Source of the DNA: Martelella lutilitoris
Lineage (GTDB): Bacteria > Pseudomonadota > Alphaproteobacteria > Rhizobiales > Rhizobiaceae
Direction: 5' to 3'
DNA length: 64,000 nt
NCBI RefSeq assembly: GCF_005924265.1
Contig: NZ_VCLB01000002.1
Span: forward strand, 248,001 to 312,000
The notes under the pieces are model-generated. The model had not been told where the DNA came from. It saw nothing but the letters and a program-made list of their open reading frames with translations, and ran no database searches. Positions within the stretch are counted from its first letter, which is position 1. Each line of letters opens with the position of its first letter. Positions 52,260 through 62,710 of this stretch are shown here, one piece after another. The position numbers were made by a program, and so were the translations under genes.

Positions 52260-52886
52260 ATGAAAGACGAGATCCGCGTCCACAGAAACGACATTCCGGC
52301 CGAGGATGCCGCACGCTATACCGGCGCGATCGCCATCGACACCGAAACGCTCGGTCTGGTGCCGCGTCGCGACCGTCTCTGCGTGGTGCAGATCTCGCCG
52401 GGCGACGGGACGGCGGATGTCATCCAGATCGCGGCCGGGCAGAAGGAGGCGCCGAACCTTTGCGCCATGCTCGCCGATGCCTCGCGCCAGAAGATCTTTC
52501 ACTTCGGCCGGTTCGATATCGCCGTTCTCTACTACACATTCGGCGTCACCACGGAGAACGTGTTCTGCACCAAGATCGCCTCGCGCCTGACCCGGACCTA
52601 TACGGATCGCCACGGCCTGAAGGACAATCTGAAGGAAATGCTCGAGGTCGACGTTTCCAAGGCGCAGCAATCCTCCGACTGGGCGGCGGAAACGCTCTCC
52701 GAGGCGCAACTTGCCTATGCGGCTTCGGATGTCCTCTACCTCCACCGCCTGCGCGACAAGCTGATGGAACGGCTGATGCGCGAGGACCGGATGGCGCTGG
52801 CCGGCGCCTGCTTCGATTTCCTGCCGACCAGGGCCAAGCTCGACCTTCTCGGCTGGGAGGAAACCGACATTTTTGCCCATAGCTGA
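52260..52886 (+). CDS. rnd: Ribonuclease D (short form)
   Basis: 208 aa 3'-5' exoribonuclease of the DEDDy class. Exo I is IAIDTETLGL (about 25-34), Exo II KIFHFGRFDIAVLYY (about 80-94) and Exo III YAASDVLYLHRL (about 158-169), giving the four acidic ligands and the Tyr. There is no HRDC domain, so it is about half the length of E. coli RNase D, as in other rhizobia. The start is ATG 52260 with GGAGAA upstream; GTG/ATG further up are less well placed. A 6-bp hairpin TGTTGC-GCAACA follows at 52899-52916. Confidence 0.9.
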   Translation: MKDEIRVHRNDIPAEDAARYTGAIAIDTETLGLVPRRDRLCVVQISPGDGTADVIQIAAGQKEAPNLCAMLADASRQKIFHFGRFDIAVLYYTFGVTTENVFCTKIASRLTRTYTDRHGLKDNLKEMLEVDVSKAQQSSDWAAETLSEAQLAYAASDVLYLHRLRDKLMERLMREDRMALAGACFDFLPTRAKLDLLGWEETDIFAHS

Positions 52887-52968
52887 AGGGGTTAACCGGT
52901 GTTGCATATCAGCAACAAATTCTCCGGCGGTCCTCTTTAAAGCCCTCCTGTCTGCACCCATATCTGAC

Positions 52969-52996
52969 CTTGAGCGGCGCTGACGCCGCGCTATCA
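52969..52996 (+). promoter_or_regulatory. RpoH-type heat-shock promoter of clpB
   Basis: CTTGAG (52969-52974), a 16-bp spacer and CTATCA (52991-52996) match the rhizobial RpoH consensus as I recall it (CTTGAA, 16-17 bp, CTATAT). The spacer itself contains GCGGCG-CTGA-CGCCGC (52974-52989), a perfect dyad. It is 83 bp before the clpB ATG. Confidence 0.6.
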
Positions 52997-53078
52997 AGAC
53001 CCGCCTTTAAGAGGGGGTTTATCTAGGTCATCGTTCTGTCGCTTCAAAAAGGTCAGGACGAGGAATGGAGGCGAAGAC

Positions 53079-55682
<2,604 letters not shown>

Positions 55683-55709
55683 TCACCAAGGCATGTGACA
55701 ACAAACAAG

Positions 55710-55734
55710 AGGCCGCCTCCCGGGGCGGCCTTTT
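55710..55734 (+). terminator. Terminator of clpB
   Basis: AGGCCGCC (55710-55717) pairs with GGCGGCCT (55724-55731) around TCCCGG, followed by TTTT. It lies just before the end of the convergent TPR gene. Confidence 0.85.
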
Positions 55735-55738
55735 CGCG

Positions 55739-58621
55739 CTACTGCGTGCCCGGCAGGCCGAGCTGGCCGCGGACGAGGGCGAGGCCTTCCATGCCCTTGC
55801 GGTTGCCCATTTCGGTCAGCGCCTCGAAGACTTTCTGCGCGTCGAAATAACGACCGAGATTGTAGTAGGCGTAGCCCCTGATGACCATAAGGCCGGTCTC
55901 CTCGGGGGCAAGCTGGCTGCGCTGGTTGAGGATAAGCAGCGCGTCCTGATAGTGCCCGCCCTGATAAGCGGCGATCGCGCGTTTCGTCAAAATCTGGAGC
56001 TGCAGGTTGAGTTGGCGCTCCTGACTGATCGGCTCCTCGGCGGCGGCGACGGCAGCCTTGCTGGTCAGGCCCATGCGCAGATAGGCGAGCGACTGGCCGT
56101 AGGCGGCTTCTTCGCGGTTCTTCGCCGAGCTTGAGCCAAGCGCCGTCTCGAAGGCGCGCGCGGCTTCCATCGGCCGTTCCATGTCCATCAGACACCAGCC
56201 CTGCCTGAGGGCGGCGTCGGGCGAAAGCCCTACGGCGGACCGGCCGCTCCAGCAGCTTCCCCCGGACGAGGATGATGATGTGGTCGTGCGCCGCGTGGTC
56301 GTGGTCGCAGGCGATGTCGTGCGGGTCGTTGTTGTTGCGGGCGTGGTCGTCGCAACAGGTGTGCCTGCCGGCAATTGCGTGCCCGCCGGCAGCGTCGAGA
56401 TCGTGACATTGTCGCCGGTGGCGTTTGCCTGATTGAGGTAGTAGGTGATCTCGAACTGCCTCAGATAGTCTCGGTTGATATAGGCCTGCTCGTCAAAGCG
56501 GTAGATAACTGTGTTTTCCGATGGCTGGCCTGTGGTGTAGAAGGCGGCCTGGACCTGGGCTGCGGACACGTTGTAGCGGGTCTGTTCCGGCTCGAGCGCG
56601 GAATTGAGGACCGTGACGGTCTGGACGCCGGTGATCGGATCGGTCTGGATCATGGAGCGCGGAATGGTCAGCCGCTCGATCGCACGCATGCGCGAGGCCA
56701 CGGTCGAATCGGCCGCGATCGGGGGTGTGCCCGCGGCGGCATTGCCGTAATAGTATTCGTAATATTCCGGCACATAGTTGACCGGCGCAGTGCCTGCGGC
56801 ATCACCCGTAAGCGGCTGTGTGCCCGGCGCGTAGAGCGGCGCCGTCAGCGAAACGCCGGTTCCGGTCTGGCCGGGCGCAGCGGTTGCAGGCGCGCCGCCG
56901 TCAAGCGGGGTCTGCTGGCCGGTGGAGAGGTCGATCTCGGCGATCGGTACGGCGACGGTGCGCGTGGTGCCGTCGGTCTGCTCAAGCGCGGTCAACTCGA
57001 ACACGGTCGCCATTACGTTTTCGATTGTGGTGACCGGCGCGTTCGGGTCGTTAAGCCAGGCGATACGCTCGGAATAGGGCGCCCAGATCCGCTGCATCAG
57101 ATAGACGCCGGGCCGATAGTTCAGCGTGTTGAGCATCAAGGTCACGCCATAGGCCGCCGGCTCGTAATCGGGCTGCCATGACAGGGCTGCCTCGAACCAC
57201 TGCAGGGCCGCCAGCGGATCGCCGTAGTCGTTCGAATACCAGCCGAACTGCTGGGCGGCGGTCATGCTCTTGGCCTCGGTCACGACGTCCGCCATGCGCG
57301 AGAGCACTTCCTGGCTGTAGTCCTTGCGAGGAATGCGGCCGAGCATGTTGGTGACGGCGTTCAGATAGGTATCGAGTGCCTCGGCGGAATCATTGCGCCA
57401 GGGATACATCACCGATTCCGCTTCCTCGGCATTGTCCTGTTCGATCAGGATCAGGGCGAGGCCTTGCGAGATTTCCGCGGAATCGCCTTCGCTGCGCGCC
57501 TTGCGGAACCATTCCTCTGCGGCGGATTCGCTGCCGCGCACAAGGAAATACCAGGCCAGAAGCTCCGAATCCTTGGCATCCTGGCTGTCATTGGCAAGTT
57601 TTTCCATATGGGCGAGGTCATCGGGCGAAACCACGATCGTCTTGTCCTCGCCGGCCTGGGCGAAGCGGTCGCGCAGCAATGCGTCGCGGATTTCCTGGAA
57701 TTCGCCCTTGCCGTCATCGTCCTGGCGCTCGTAGCCCAAAAGGGTCTTCATGTCGTCATAGGGCATGAAGGCCATGGCCTTTTGCATCGTGGCCAACCGC
57801 TCGTCCGGATTGTCGCAGTTTTTCAGGATGTAGGTATAGGCGTCCATGGCGCGCGAAAGCTTGTCGGTTTGCGCAAAGGCCTCGCCGACCTGCCAGAGGA
57901 CGTTGATCTCCGCGCAGGTCAGAAGGCTCGGCGCCTGCGAGGCGTAATCGATGACGTCTTCCCAGTTCCCGTCCTCGGCTGCGGCGAGCAGCTTGGTCCG
58001 GGTCTCGGCAATGTGCAGGCGATTGAGGAGGTCTGCCGGCGGCGTCCAGTCCGGTTCCTCGGTCTTGCGGTCCTGGATCAGCTGGCGAACCTCGGAATAG
58101 TCGCCTTTGGCGTAGGCGGCCCACATGGCGTTCAGCTGCTCGTCCTCACCGTCCTCGACGGCCAGCGGGTTGGCCGGCGGCGTCCAGTTCGGGTAGAGCG
58201 AGCGCAGGCGGGAGATCTCGGCCTGCAGGCGCTGCAGGTCGCCCTGCTGGGCAAAATAGCGAAGCGCGCTTTCGTCAACCGCCGGCGTTGCCGGTTCCTG
58301 GGGCGGCGCGGTTTGGGTCTGGCCGCGGGTGATCTCGGTGACGGTATCGCTCTGCGGGGCCTGCGCGCTGCTGGAAAGGTTCCTGAGGTTATCGGAGGGT
58401 TCCTGGGCCTGTGCTTCTGTCACCGGGGCAAAGCGGGGCTCGGGCGCAGGGGCTGCAGCGGGCGTGTCGTTTTCGAGGATCTGGTCATAGGCCTGCTGGA
58501 ACCCGTCCGTGGACTGGGCCTTGGCCCTGGTCAGAGGCAGTTCCCGGCCGGGACCGCTCATGCCGATTGCACCGATCAGGGCGATCGCGCCGGCGGTCAG
58601 TGCAATATAAGTCAGTTTCAT
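55739..58621 (-). CDS. Large TPR protein of the cellulose locus (BcsC/BcsK-type periplasmic TPR protein)
   Basis: 960 aa. N-terminal signal/anchor (MKLTYIALTAGAIALIGAIG), a Pro/Ala/Gln-rich stretch, then long helical repeats (about 110-560), for example AMDAYTYILKNCDNPDERLATM. Residues about 565-780 are beta-rich or disordered; about 780-810 is Thr/Arg-rich (several TTTTR runs) and ends in SSSSGGSCWSG. Clear TPRs return to the C terminus. There is no C-terminal porin barrel, so it resembles the TPR proteins (BcsK) that accompany alphaproteobacterial cellulose loci instead of BcsC; this is inference. Start 58621 has AAGGA upstream. It is divergent from bcsN. Confidence 0.7.
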   Translation of the reverse strand: MKLTYIALTAGAIALIGAIGMSGPGRELPLTRAKAQSTDGFQQAYDQILENDTPAAAPAPEPRFAPVTEAQAQEPSDNLRNLSSSAQAPQSDTVTEITRGQTQTAPPQEPATPAVDESALRYFAQQGDLQRLQAEISRLRSLYPNWTPPANPLAVEDGEDEQLNAMWAAYAKGDYSEVRQLIQDRKTEEPDWTPPADLLNRLHIAETRTKLLAAAEDGNWEDVIDYASQAPSLLTCAEINVLWQVGEAFAQTDKLSRAMDAYTYILKNCDNPDERLATMQKAMAFMPYDDMKTLLGYERQDDDGKGEFQEIRDALLRDRFAQAGEDKTIVVSPDDLAHMEKLANDSQDAKDSELLAWYFLVRGSESAAEEWFRKARSEGDSAEISQGLALILIEQDNAEEAESVMYPWRNDSAEALDTYLNAVTNMLGRIPRKDYSQEVLSRMADVVTEAKSMTAAQQFGWYSNDYGDPLAALQWFEAALSWQPDYEPAAYGVTLMLNTLNYRPGVYLMQRIWAPYSERIAWLNDPNAPVTTIENVMATVFELTALEQTDGTTRTVAVPIAEIDLSTGQQTPLDGGAPATAAPGQTGTGVSLTAPLYAPGTQPLTGDAAGTAPVNYVPEYYEYYYGNAAAGTPPIAADSTVASRMRAIERLTIPRSMIQTDPITGVQTVTVLNSALEPEQTRYNVSAAQVQAAFYTTGQPSENTVIYRFDEQAYINRDYLRQFEITYYLNQANATGDNVTISTLPAGTQLPAGTPVATTTPATTTTRTTSPATTTTRRTTTSSSSSGGSCWSGRSAVGLSPDAALRQGWCLMDMERPMEAARAFETALGSSSAKNREEAAYGQSLAYLRMGLTSKAAVAAAEEPISQERQLNLQLQILTKRAIAAYQGGHYQDALLILNQRSQLAPEETGLMVIRGYAYYNLGRYFDAQKVFEALTEMGNRKGMEGLALVRGQLGLPGTQ

Positions 58622-59015
58622 AACATCCTTACTCCGGCCAAGCACACGGTCGCCAAGACCCGCAACCACGCCCGTTCATCATTACCCGCTGTTCTCGACC
58701 CCTTCCGGTACGACCGCTTTTGCCGGTCGCGCTCGAAAAACGCCTGCGGCATGAACGTCCGGCATAAAGCGTTCCCGCCAGAGAGCACAGCTTTGGACAC
58801 TACAAATCCATATTGTCGTTAAGAAATATTAAAAATCGAGCCGCTTCACCGCATTCGGCCGGCAAAATGTGGTTTTTCATGCGTCAGCGCTCACTCAAGC
58901 TCAATCGGTTTGTTAGGCGTTTGTTTACCTAAATCTGAAAAACATTGTTGGGAAATCCTGCGTGACCGGGCTCAAGGACCGCCTGTCTTACGCCGAAGCC
59001 GAGGTGTGCCGTATC
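58622..59015. promoter_or_regulatory. Divergent promoter region between the TPR gene and bcsN
   Basis: 394 bp, more AT-rich in its centre (58795-58960). TTAGG (58913-58917) and CCTAA (58928-58932) form a dyad spaced by 10 bp. No promoter hexamers stand out. A GTG-started reading from 58962 exists but lacks a ribosome site. Probably controls both cellulose transcripts. Confidence 0.4.
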
Positions 59016-60251
59016 ATGATGAACGCAATAGCCTATCAGATCAGGACCGGATGCCGTACGGCGCTGGCCCTCATTGGAGTAGGCTTGCTTGCGGGCTGCG
59101 CCGGCAATCTCATGCCCTACACCGCCAATGTGCGCAATCTCATGCCCGAGGAAGCGGTCGTCATGCCGCCGCCCGGCGGGCCGGCAATCATTTCCGTTCT
59201 GGAAACGCAGTATTCGAACGCCATCGACCAGCGCATCCTGTTGCGCACCGACGCGCGCACGCCCGGCCAGAACTACATCAACGCGGTCTTCTTCGGTACA
59301 CGCAACTATTCTCCGATGAACGGCCGGACGCTCGACTATCGCTCGGTGACCGATCTGCGCGTCGATGAGGAGATGCGCGAGGAACTGCCCGGCGTGCAGA
59401 TGGTGCAATCGCCCTATTACGTGCAGAACAATTACGGACCGTTCGGCTATGCCTTCGGATACGGTCGCGGCGACGACCTCTGCATTTACGGCTGGCAGCA
59501 GATCAGGCCCGGACGCGACACACGCGCCGCTTTCGGACAGGCCGGAACGATCCAGATCCGGCTTCGCTTCTGCGAAAGCGGCGCCAGCGAGGACGATCTG
59601 CTCGGCATCATGTATGGTTATACCGTCAATGCGGCCGTCGAAGCTTATGGATGGAACCCCTACGGCGAGCAGGCCTCCCCGCCGCCGCTGCTGGGCGAGA
59701 CCGGCGCTCCGATCTATCCGCGTCGGGCCTATGACGACCGCTCCGAGCGCGTTGCCGACACCGAAAAGGTTCTACCCGGCTCGACCGCCCGTTCAACGAC
59801 GACCAGAACCCGGACGACAACCACTGCGACCCGCGCGACCACTCCGGTCGCGACCGGGGACGAGATCAGCGTCGATGTCGTGCGTCTTCCCCCCGGAAGC
59901 CTGCCGTCCGGCGGCTATGTCAACGTACCGCCGGCGCCGGGACTTTCGCCCTCGTCCGTCACCGCGCGGCCAGGCGCCTTGCCGGCAACGGGCTCATCCC
60001 TGCCGACGCCCGGCCGCCAGACGCCCGCAGCTTCCGCAACGCCGGCCACGACAACGCCAGCGGCCGGGGCCGCTTCCACCGCGGCGCCCGCCTCTGCGCG
60101 ATCCATTCCCGTGCCGGCGCGCCCGGCCGCATCCGCCACGTCCTCCGCGCCGGCTGCCGCCACGACGCGGGTTCCGACGACGACGACACGCTCCGTTCCA
60201 TCGCCGCCGTGCCGCCTCCTGCCGGGCTCGACGACGGTGAGTTGTGAATAG
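59016..60251 (+). CDS. bcsN: Cellulose biosynthesis protein BcsN, lipoprotein
   Basis: 411 aa from ATG 59016 (GAGGTG upstream); ATG 59019 is equivalent. The lipoprotein signal ends in LLAGC, so the mature protein should be lipidated at Cys 29 or so. The conserved part (about 30-235) is the BcsN domain of rhizobial cellulose loci, with PPPGGPAIISVLETQYSNAI and FGYGRGDDLCIYGWQ. The C-terminal 150 residues are Thr/Ala/Pro-rich with TTRTRTTTTATRATT near 277-291, and end with two Cys (PPCRLL...SCE). The function within cellulose export is unknown. It precedes bcsA by 269 bp. Confidence 0.8.
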   Translation: MMNAIAYQIRTGCRTALALIGVGLLAGCAGNLMPYTANVRNLMPEEAVVMPPPGGPAIISVLETQYSNAIDQRILLRTDARTPGQNYINAVFFGTRNYSPMNGRTLDYRSVTDLRVDEEMREELPGVQMVQSPYYVQNNYGPFGYAFGYGRGDDLCIYGWQQIRPGRDTRAAFGQAGTIQIRLRFCESGASEDDLLGIMYGYTVNAAVEAYGWNPYGEQASPPPLLGETGAPIYPRRAYDDRSERVADTEKVLPGSTARSTTTRTRTTTTATRATTPVATGDEISVDVVRLPPGSLPSGGYVNVPPAPGLSPSSVTARPGALPATGSSLPTPGRQTPAASATPATTTPAAGAASTAAPASARSIPVPARPAASATSSAPAAATTRVPTTTTRSVPSPPCRLLPGSTTVSCE

Positions 60252-60520
60252 GATGCGAGCCAAAGCCTGCCGTACGGGCGATCAAATTTCCGTGCGGGTT
60301 GGAGGGCGACAGCGTTCCGTGCATAGTGGCGCTTGAGAATAAAAACGGGTGCCTTCAGGGGATAACTTGCGCAGACAGCTTTCATTGAGGTACGGAGCCT
60401 TCTGGCTGGACCACATACAGTCATTTTCCGGGAAAATGGCGCGAAGGAAAACAATTCTTAGGTTTCTTTCCCTTAGGGTGGAAAGAAGTCCATGCCAGCC
60501 TTTAGGAAGGGTGTCGCCTG
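60252..60520 (+). promoter_or_regulatory. bcsN-bcsA spacer with two strong dyads
   Basis: CATTTTCC-G-GGAAAATG (60422-60438) is a perfect 17-bp palindrome. TTCTTTCC (60464-60471) and GGAAAGAA (60480-60487) form a perfect 8-bp inverted repeat 34 bp before the bcsA ATG. Neither is followed by a T run. They could be operators of a bcsA promoter or leader hairpins. Confidence 0.5.
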
Positions 60521-62710
60521 ATGCGTAGGGCCGCAATCGTCATTGCCTGGATGATCACGTCGATCTTCGTCTTGGGTCTCGTCACCCTGCCGATCGACCT
60601 GCGCACCCAGATTGTCGTCAGCGTTGTCGCCGTTGCCGTCATGATGGTGCTGAAGCAGATGCATGCGGAAGGCAACTGGCGGCTGATCGCGCTCGCCTTC
60701 GGCACCTCGATTGTGTTGCGCTATGTTTTCTGGCGCACGACGAGCACCCTGCCGCCGATCACCGAGCTGCAAAATTTCATTCCGGGCGTCCTGCTTTACT
60801 GCGCGGAGATGTTCTCGGTCTGCATGCTGGCGCTCAGCCTGTTCGTGGTCTCCTTTCCGCTGCCGGTGCGTCCGCGCTGGGGCAAGCTTGAGGGCGACCT
60901 TCCCTATGTCGATGTCTACGTGCCTTCCTACAACGAGGACGCGACGCTGCTCTCCAACACGCTGGCAGCCGCCAAGGCGATGGATTATCCGCCGGAGAAG
61001 CTGAAGGTCTACCTGCTCGATGATGGCGGTTCGGAACAGAAGCGAAATTCGAAGAACCTGGTGGAGGCAAGCCTCGCCCAGACGCGCCACCGCGAGCTCC
61101 GGCAGATCTGCGCCGAACTCGGCGTCGGCTACATCACCCGGCCGCGCAACGAGCACGCCAAGGCCGGCAACATGAACCACGCGCTGCAATATACCACGGG
61201 CGACCTGATCGTGGTCTTCGACGCCGACCACGCGCCGACGAATGATTTCCTGCACGAGACGGTCGGATATTTCATGGAAGATCCCAAGCTCTTCCTCGTC
61301 CAGACCCCGCACTTCTTCATCAACCCCGATCCGCTGGAACGCAATCTGAGGACCTACGAGATCATGCCGAGCGAGAACGAGATGTTCTACGGCATCATCC
61401 AGCGCGGCCTCGACAAGTGGAACGCATCGTTCTTCTGCGGTTCCGCGGCCGTGCTGAGGCGCGAGGCGCTCAATTCCGTGAACGGCTTTTCCGGCGTCTC
61501 GATCACCGAGGACTGCGAAACCGCCGTGGAACTGCACTCCAACGGCTGGAACAGCGTCTATGTCGACCGGCCGCTGATTGCCGGCCTGCAGCCCGCAACC
61601 TTCTCGAGCTTCATTGGCCAGCGCAGCCGCTGGGCCCAGGGCATGATGCAGATCCTGCGCTTCAAGTTCCCGATCCTTCTGCGCGGGCTCACCCTGCCGC
61701 AGCGCCTCTGCTACATGTCCTCCAACCTTTTCTGGCTGTTTCCCTTCGCGCGCGCATCCTTCATGATCGCGCCCTTGTGCTATCTCTTCTTCGGCCTGCA
61801 GATCTTCGACGCGTCCGGCGGCGAGTTCCTCGCCTATACGCTCTCCTATCTGATCGTGAACATGCTGATCCAGAACTACCTGTTCGGCCAGTTCCGTTGG
61901 CCATGGATTTCAGAGCTCTACGAATATATCCAGACGATCCACCTGATGCCCGCCGTGGTCTCGGCGATCATCAATCCGAAGAAGCCGTCCTTCAAGGTGA
62001 CCGCCAAGGACGAGTCGATCGAGCAGAGCCGGCTGTCCGAAATCAGCCGGCCGTTCTTCATCATCTTTTTCGTCTTCGTCGCCGCCATGGTGATGATGGC
62101 CTACAGGCTTTATGCGGAGCCCTATCTCGCCGGCGTCACCTGGGTTGTGGGCGGCTGGAACTTCCTCAATCTGTTCCTGACGGCCGCGGCCCTTGGCGTC
62201 GTTTCGGAGGTCGGTGAGCGGCAGAAGGCGCGCCGGGTGAAGATGTCGCGGCGCTGCGAACTGGTGATCGGCGACAGCGTCTATCGCGGCACCATCGAGG
62301 ATGTCTCGACGGACGGCGCGGGCCTGCAGGTGCAGGTGCGCGATCTTGACAGGCTGCGTCCCGGCACACACGCTCTTCTGCGTGTCGAGCCGCACAAGGG
62401 TGGAGATCCGGGCGAGGTGCCGGTGATGATCCGCCATGCGCGTTCGCTGGGCGAGCTTGCCATGGTCGGCTGTCGCTACGCGCCGGTCTGCAGCCTGCAC
62501 CATTCCGTGGTGTCGGACCTGATGTTCGCCAATTCGGAGCGCTGGCAGCAGCTTTTGCAGTCGCGCAAGAATGACCCGGGCACGCTTGGCGGCACGTTCT
62601 GGTTTATCAAGATGTCGATCCGGCAGATGGGGCGCGGCCTCAGCTACTTCATCGGCAAATACCAGCCCAATACCGGCGGTGTCGTGGTCAGGGGTAAGGG
62701 CAAGAGCTGA
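60521..62710 (+). CDS. bcsA: Cellulose synthase catalytic subunit (UDP-forming), BcsA
   Basis: 729 aa GT2 membrane glycosyltransferase that polymerises UDP-glucose and moves the glucan through the inner membrane. Four N-terminal membrane segments precede the GT domain: VYVPSYNEDATLL, LLDDGGSEQKRN (first Asp), FDADHAPTNDF (DxD), TEDCETAVELHSNGW (TED) and QRSRWAQGMMQ (QxxRW). More membrane segments follow, then a C-terminal PilZ domain with SRRCELVIGD and EDVSTDGAGLQVQ, so c-di-GMP activation is expected. The bcsB ATG overlaps its TGA stop. Confidence 0.97.
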   Translation: MRRAAIVIAWMITSIFVLGLVTLPIDLRTQIVVSVVAVAVMMVLKQMHAEGNWRLIALAFGTSIVLRYVFWRTTSTLPPITELQNFIPGVLLYCAEMFSVCMLALSLFVVSFPLPVRPRWGKLEGDLPYVDVYVPSYNEDATLLSNTLAAAKAMDYPPEKLKVYLLDDGGSEQKRNSKNLVEASLAQTRHRELRQICAELGVGYITRPRNEHAKAGNMNHALQYTTGDLIVVFDADHAPTNDFLHETVGYFMEDPKLFLVQTPHFFINPDPLERNLRTYEIMPSENEMFYGIIQRGLDKWNASFFCGSAAVLRREALNSVNGFSGVSITEDCETAVELHSNGWNSVYVDRPLIAGLQPATFSSFIGQRSRWAQGMMQILRFKFPILLRGLTLPQRLCYMSSNLFWLFPFARASFMIAPLCYLFFGLQIFDASGGEFLAYTLSYLIVNMLIQNYLFGQFRWPWISELYEYIQTIHLMPAVVSAIINPKKPSFKVTAKDESIEQSRLSEISRPFFIIFFVFVAAMVMMAYRLYAEPYLAGVTWVVGGWNFLNLFLTAAALGVVSEVGERQKARRVKMSRRCELVIGDSVYRGTIEDVSTDGAGLQVQVRDLDRLRPGTHALLRVEPHKGGDPGEVPVMIRHARSLGELAMVGCRYAPVCSLHHSVVSDLMFANSERWQQLLQSRKNDPGTLGGTFWFIKMSIRQMGRGLSYFIGKYQPNTGGVVVRGKGKS

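Noticed and set aside
51702-52997. 431-codon version of the DedA-coupled gene
   Set aside because: The upstream 300 residues are antisense to rnd and non-protein-like; the start at 52082 with its own ribosome site is preferred.
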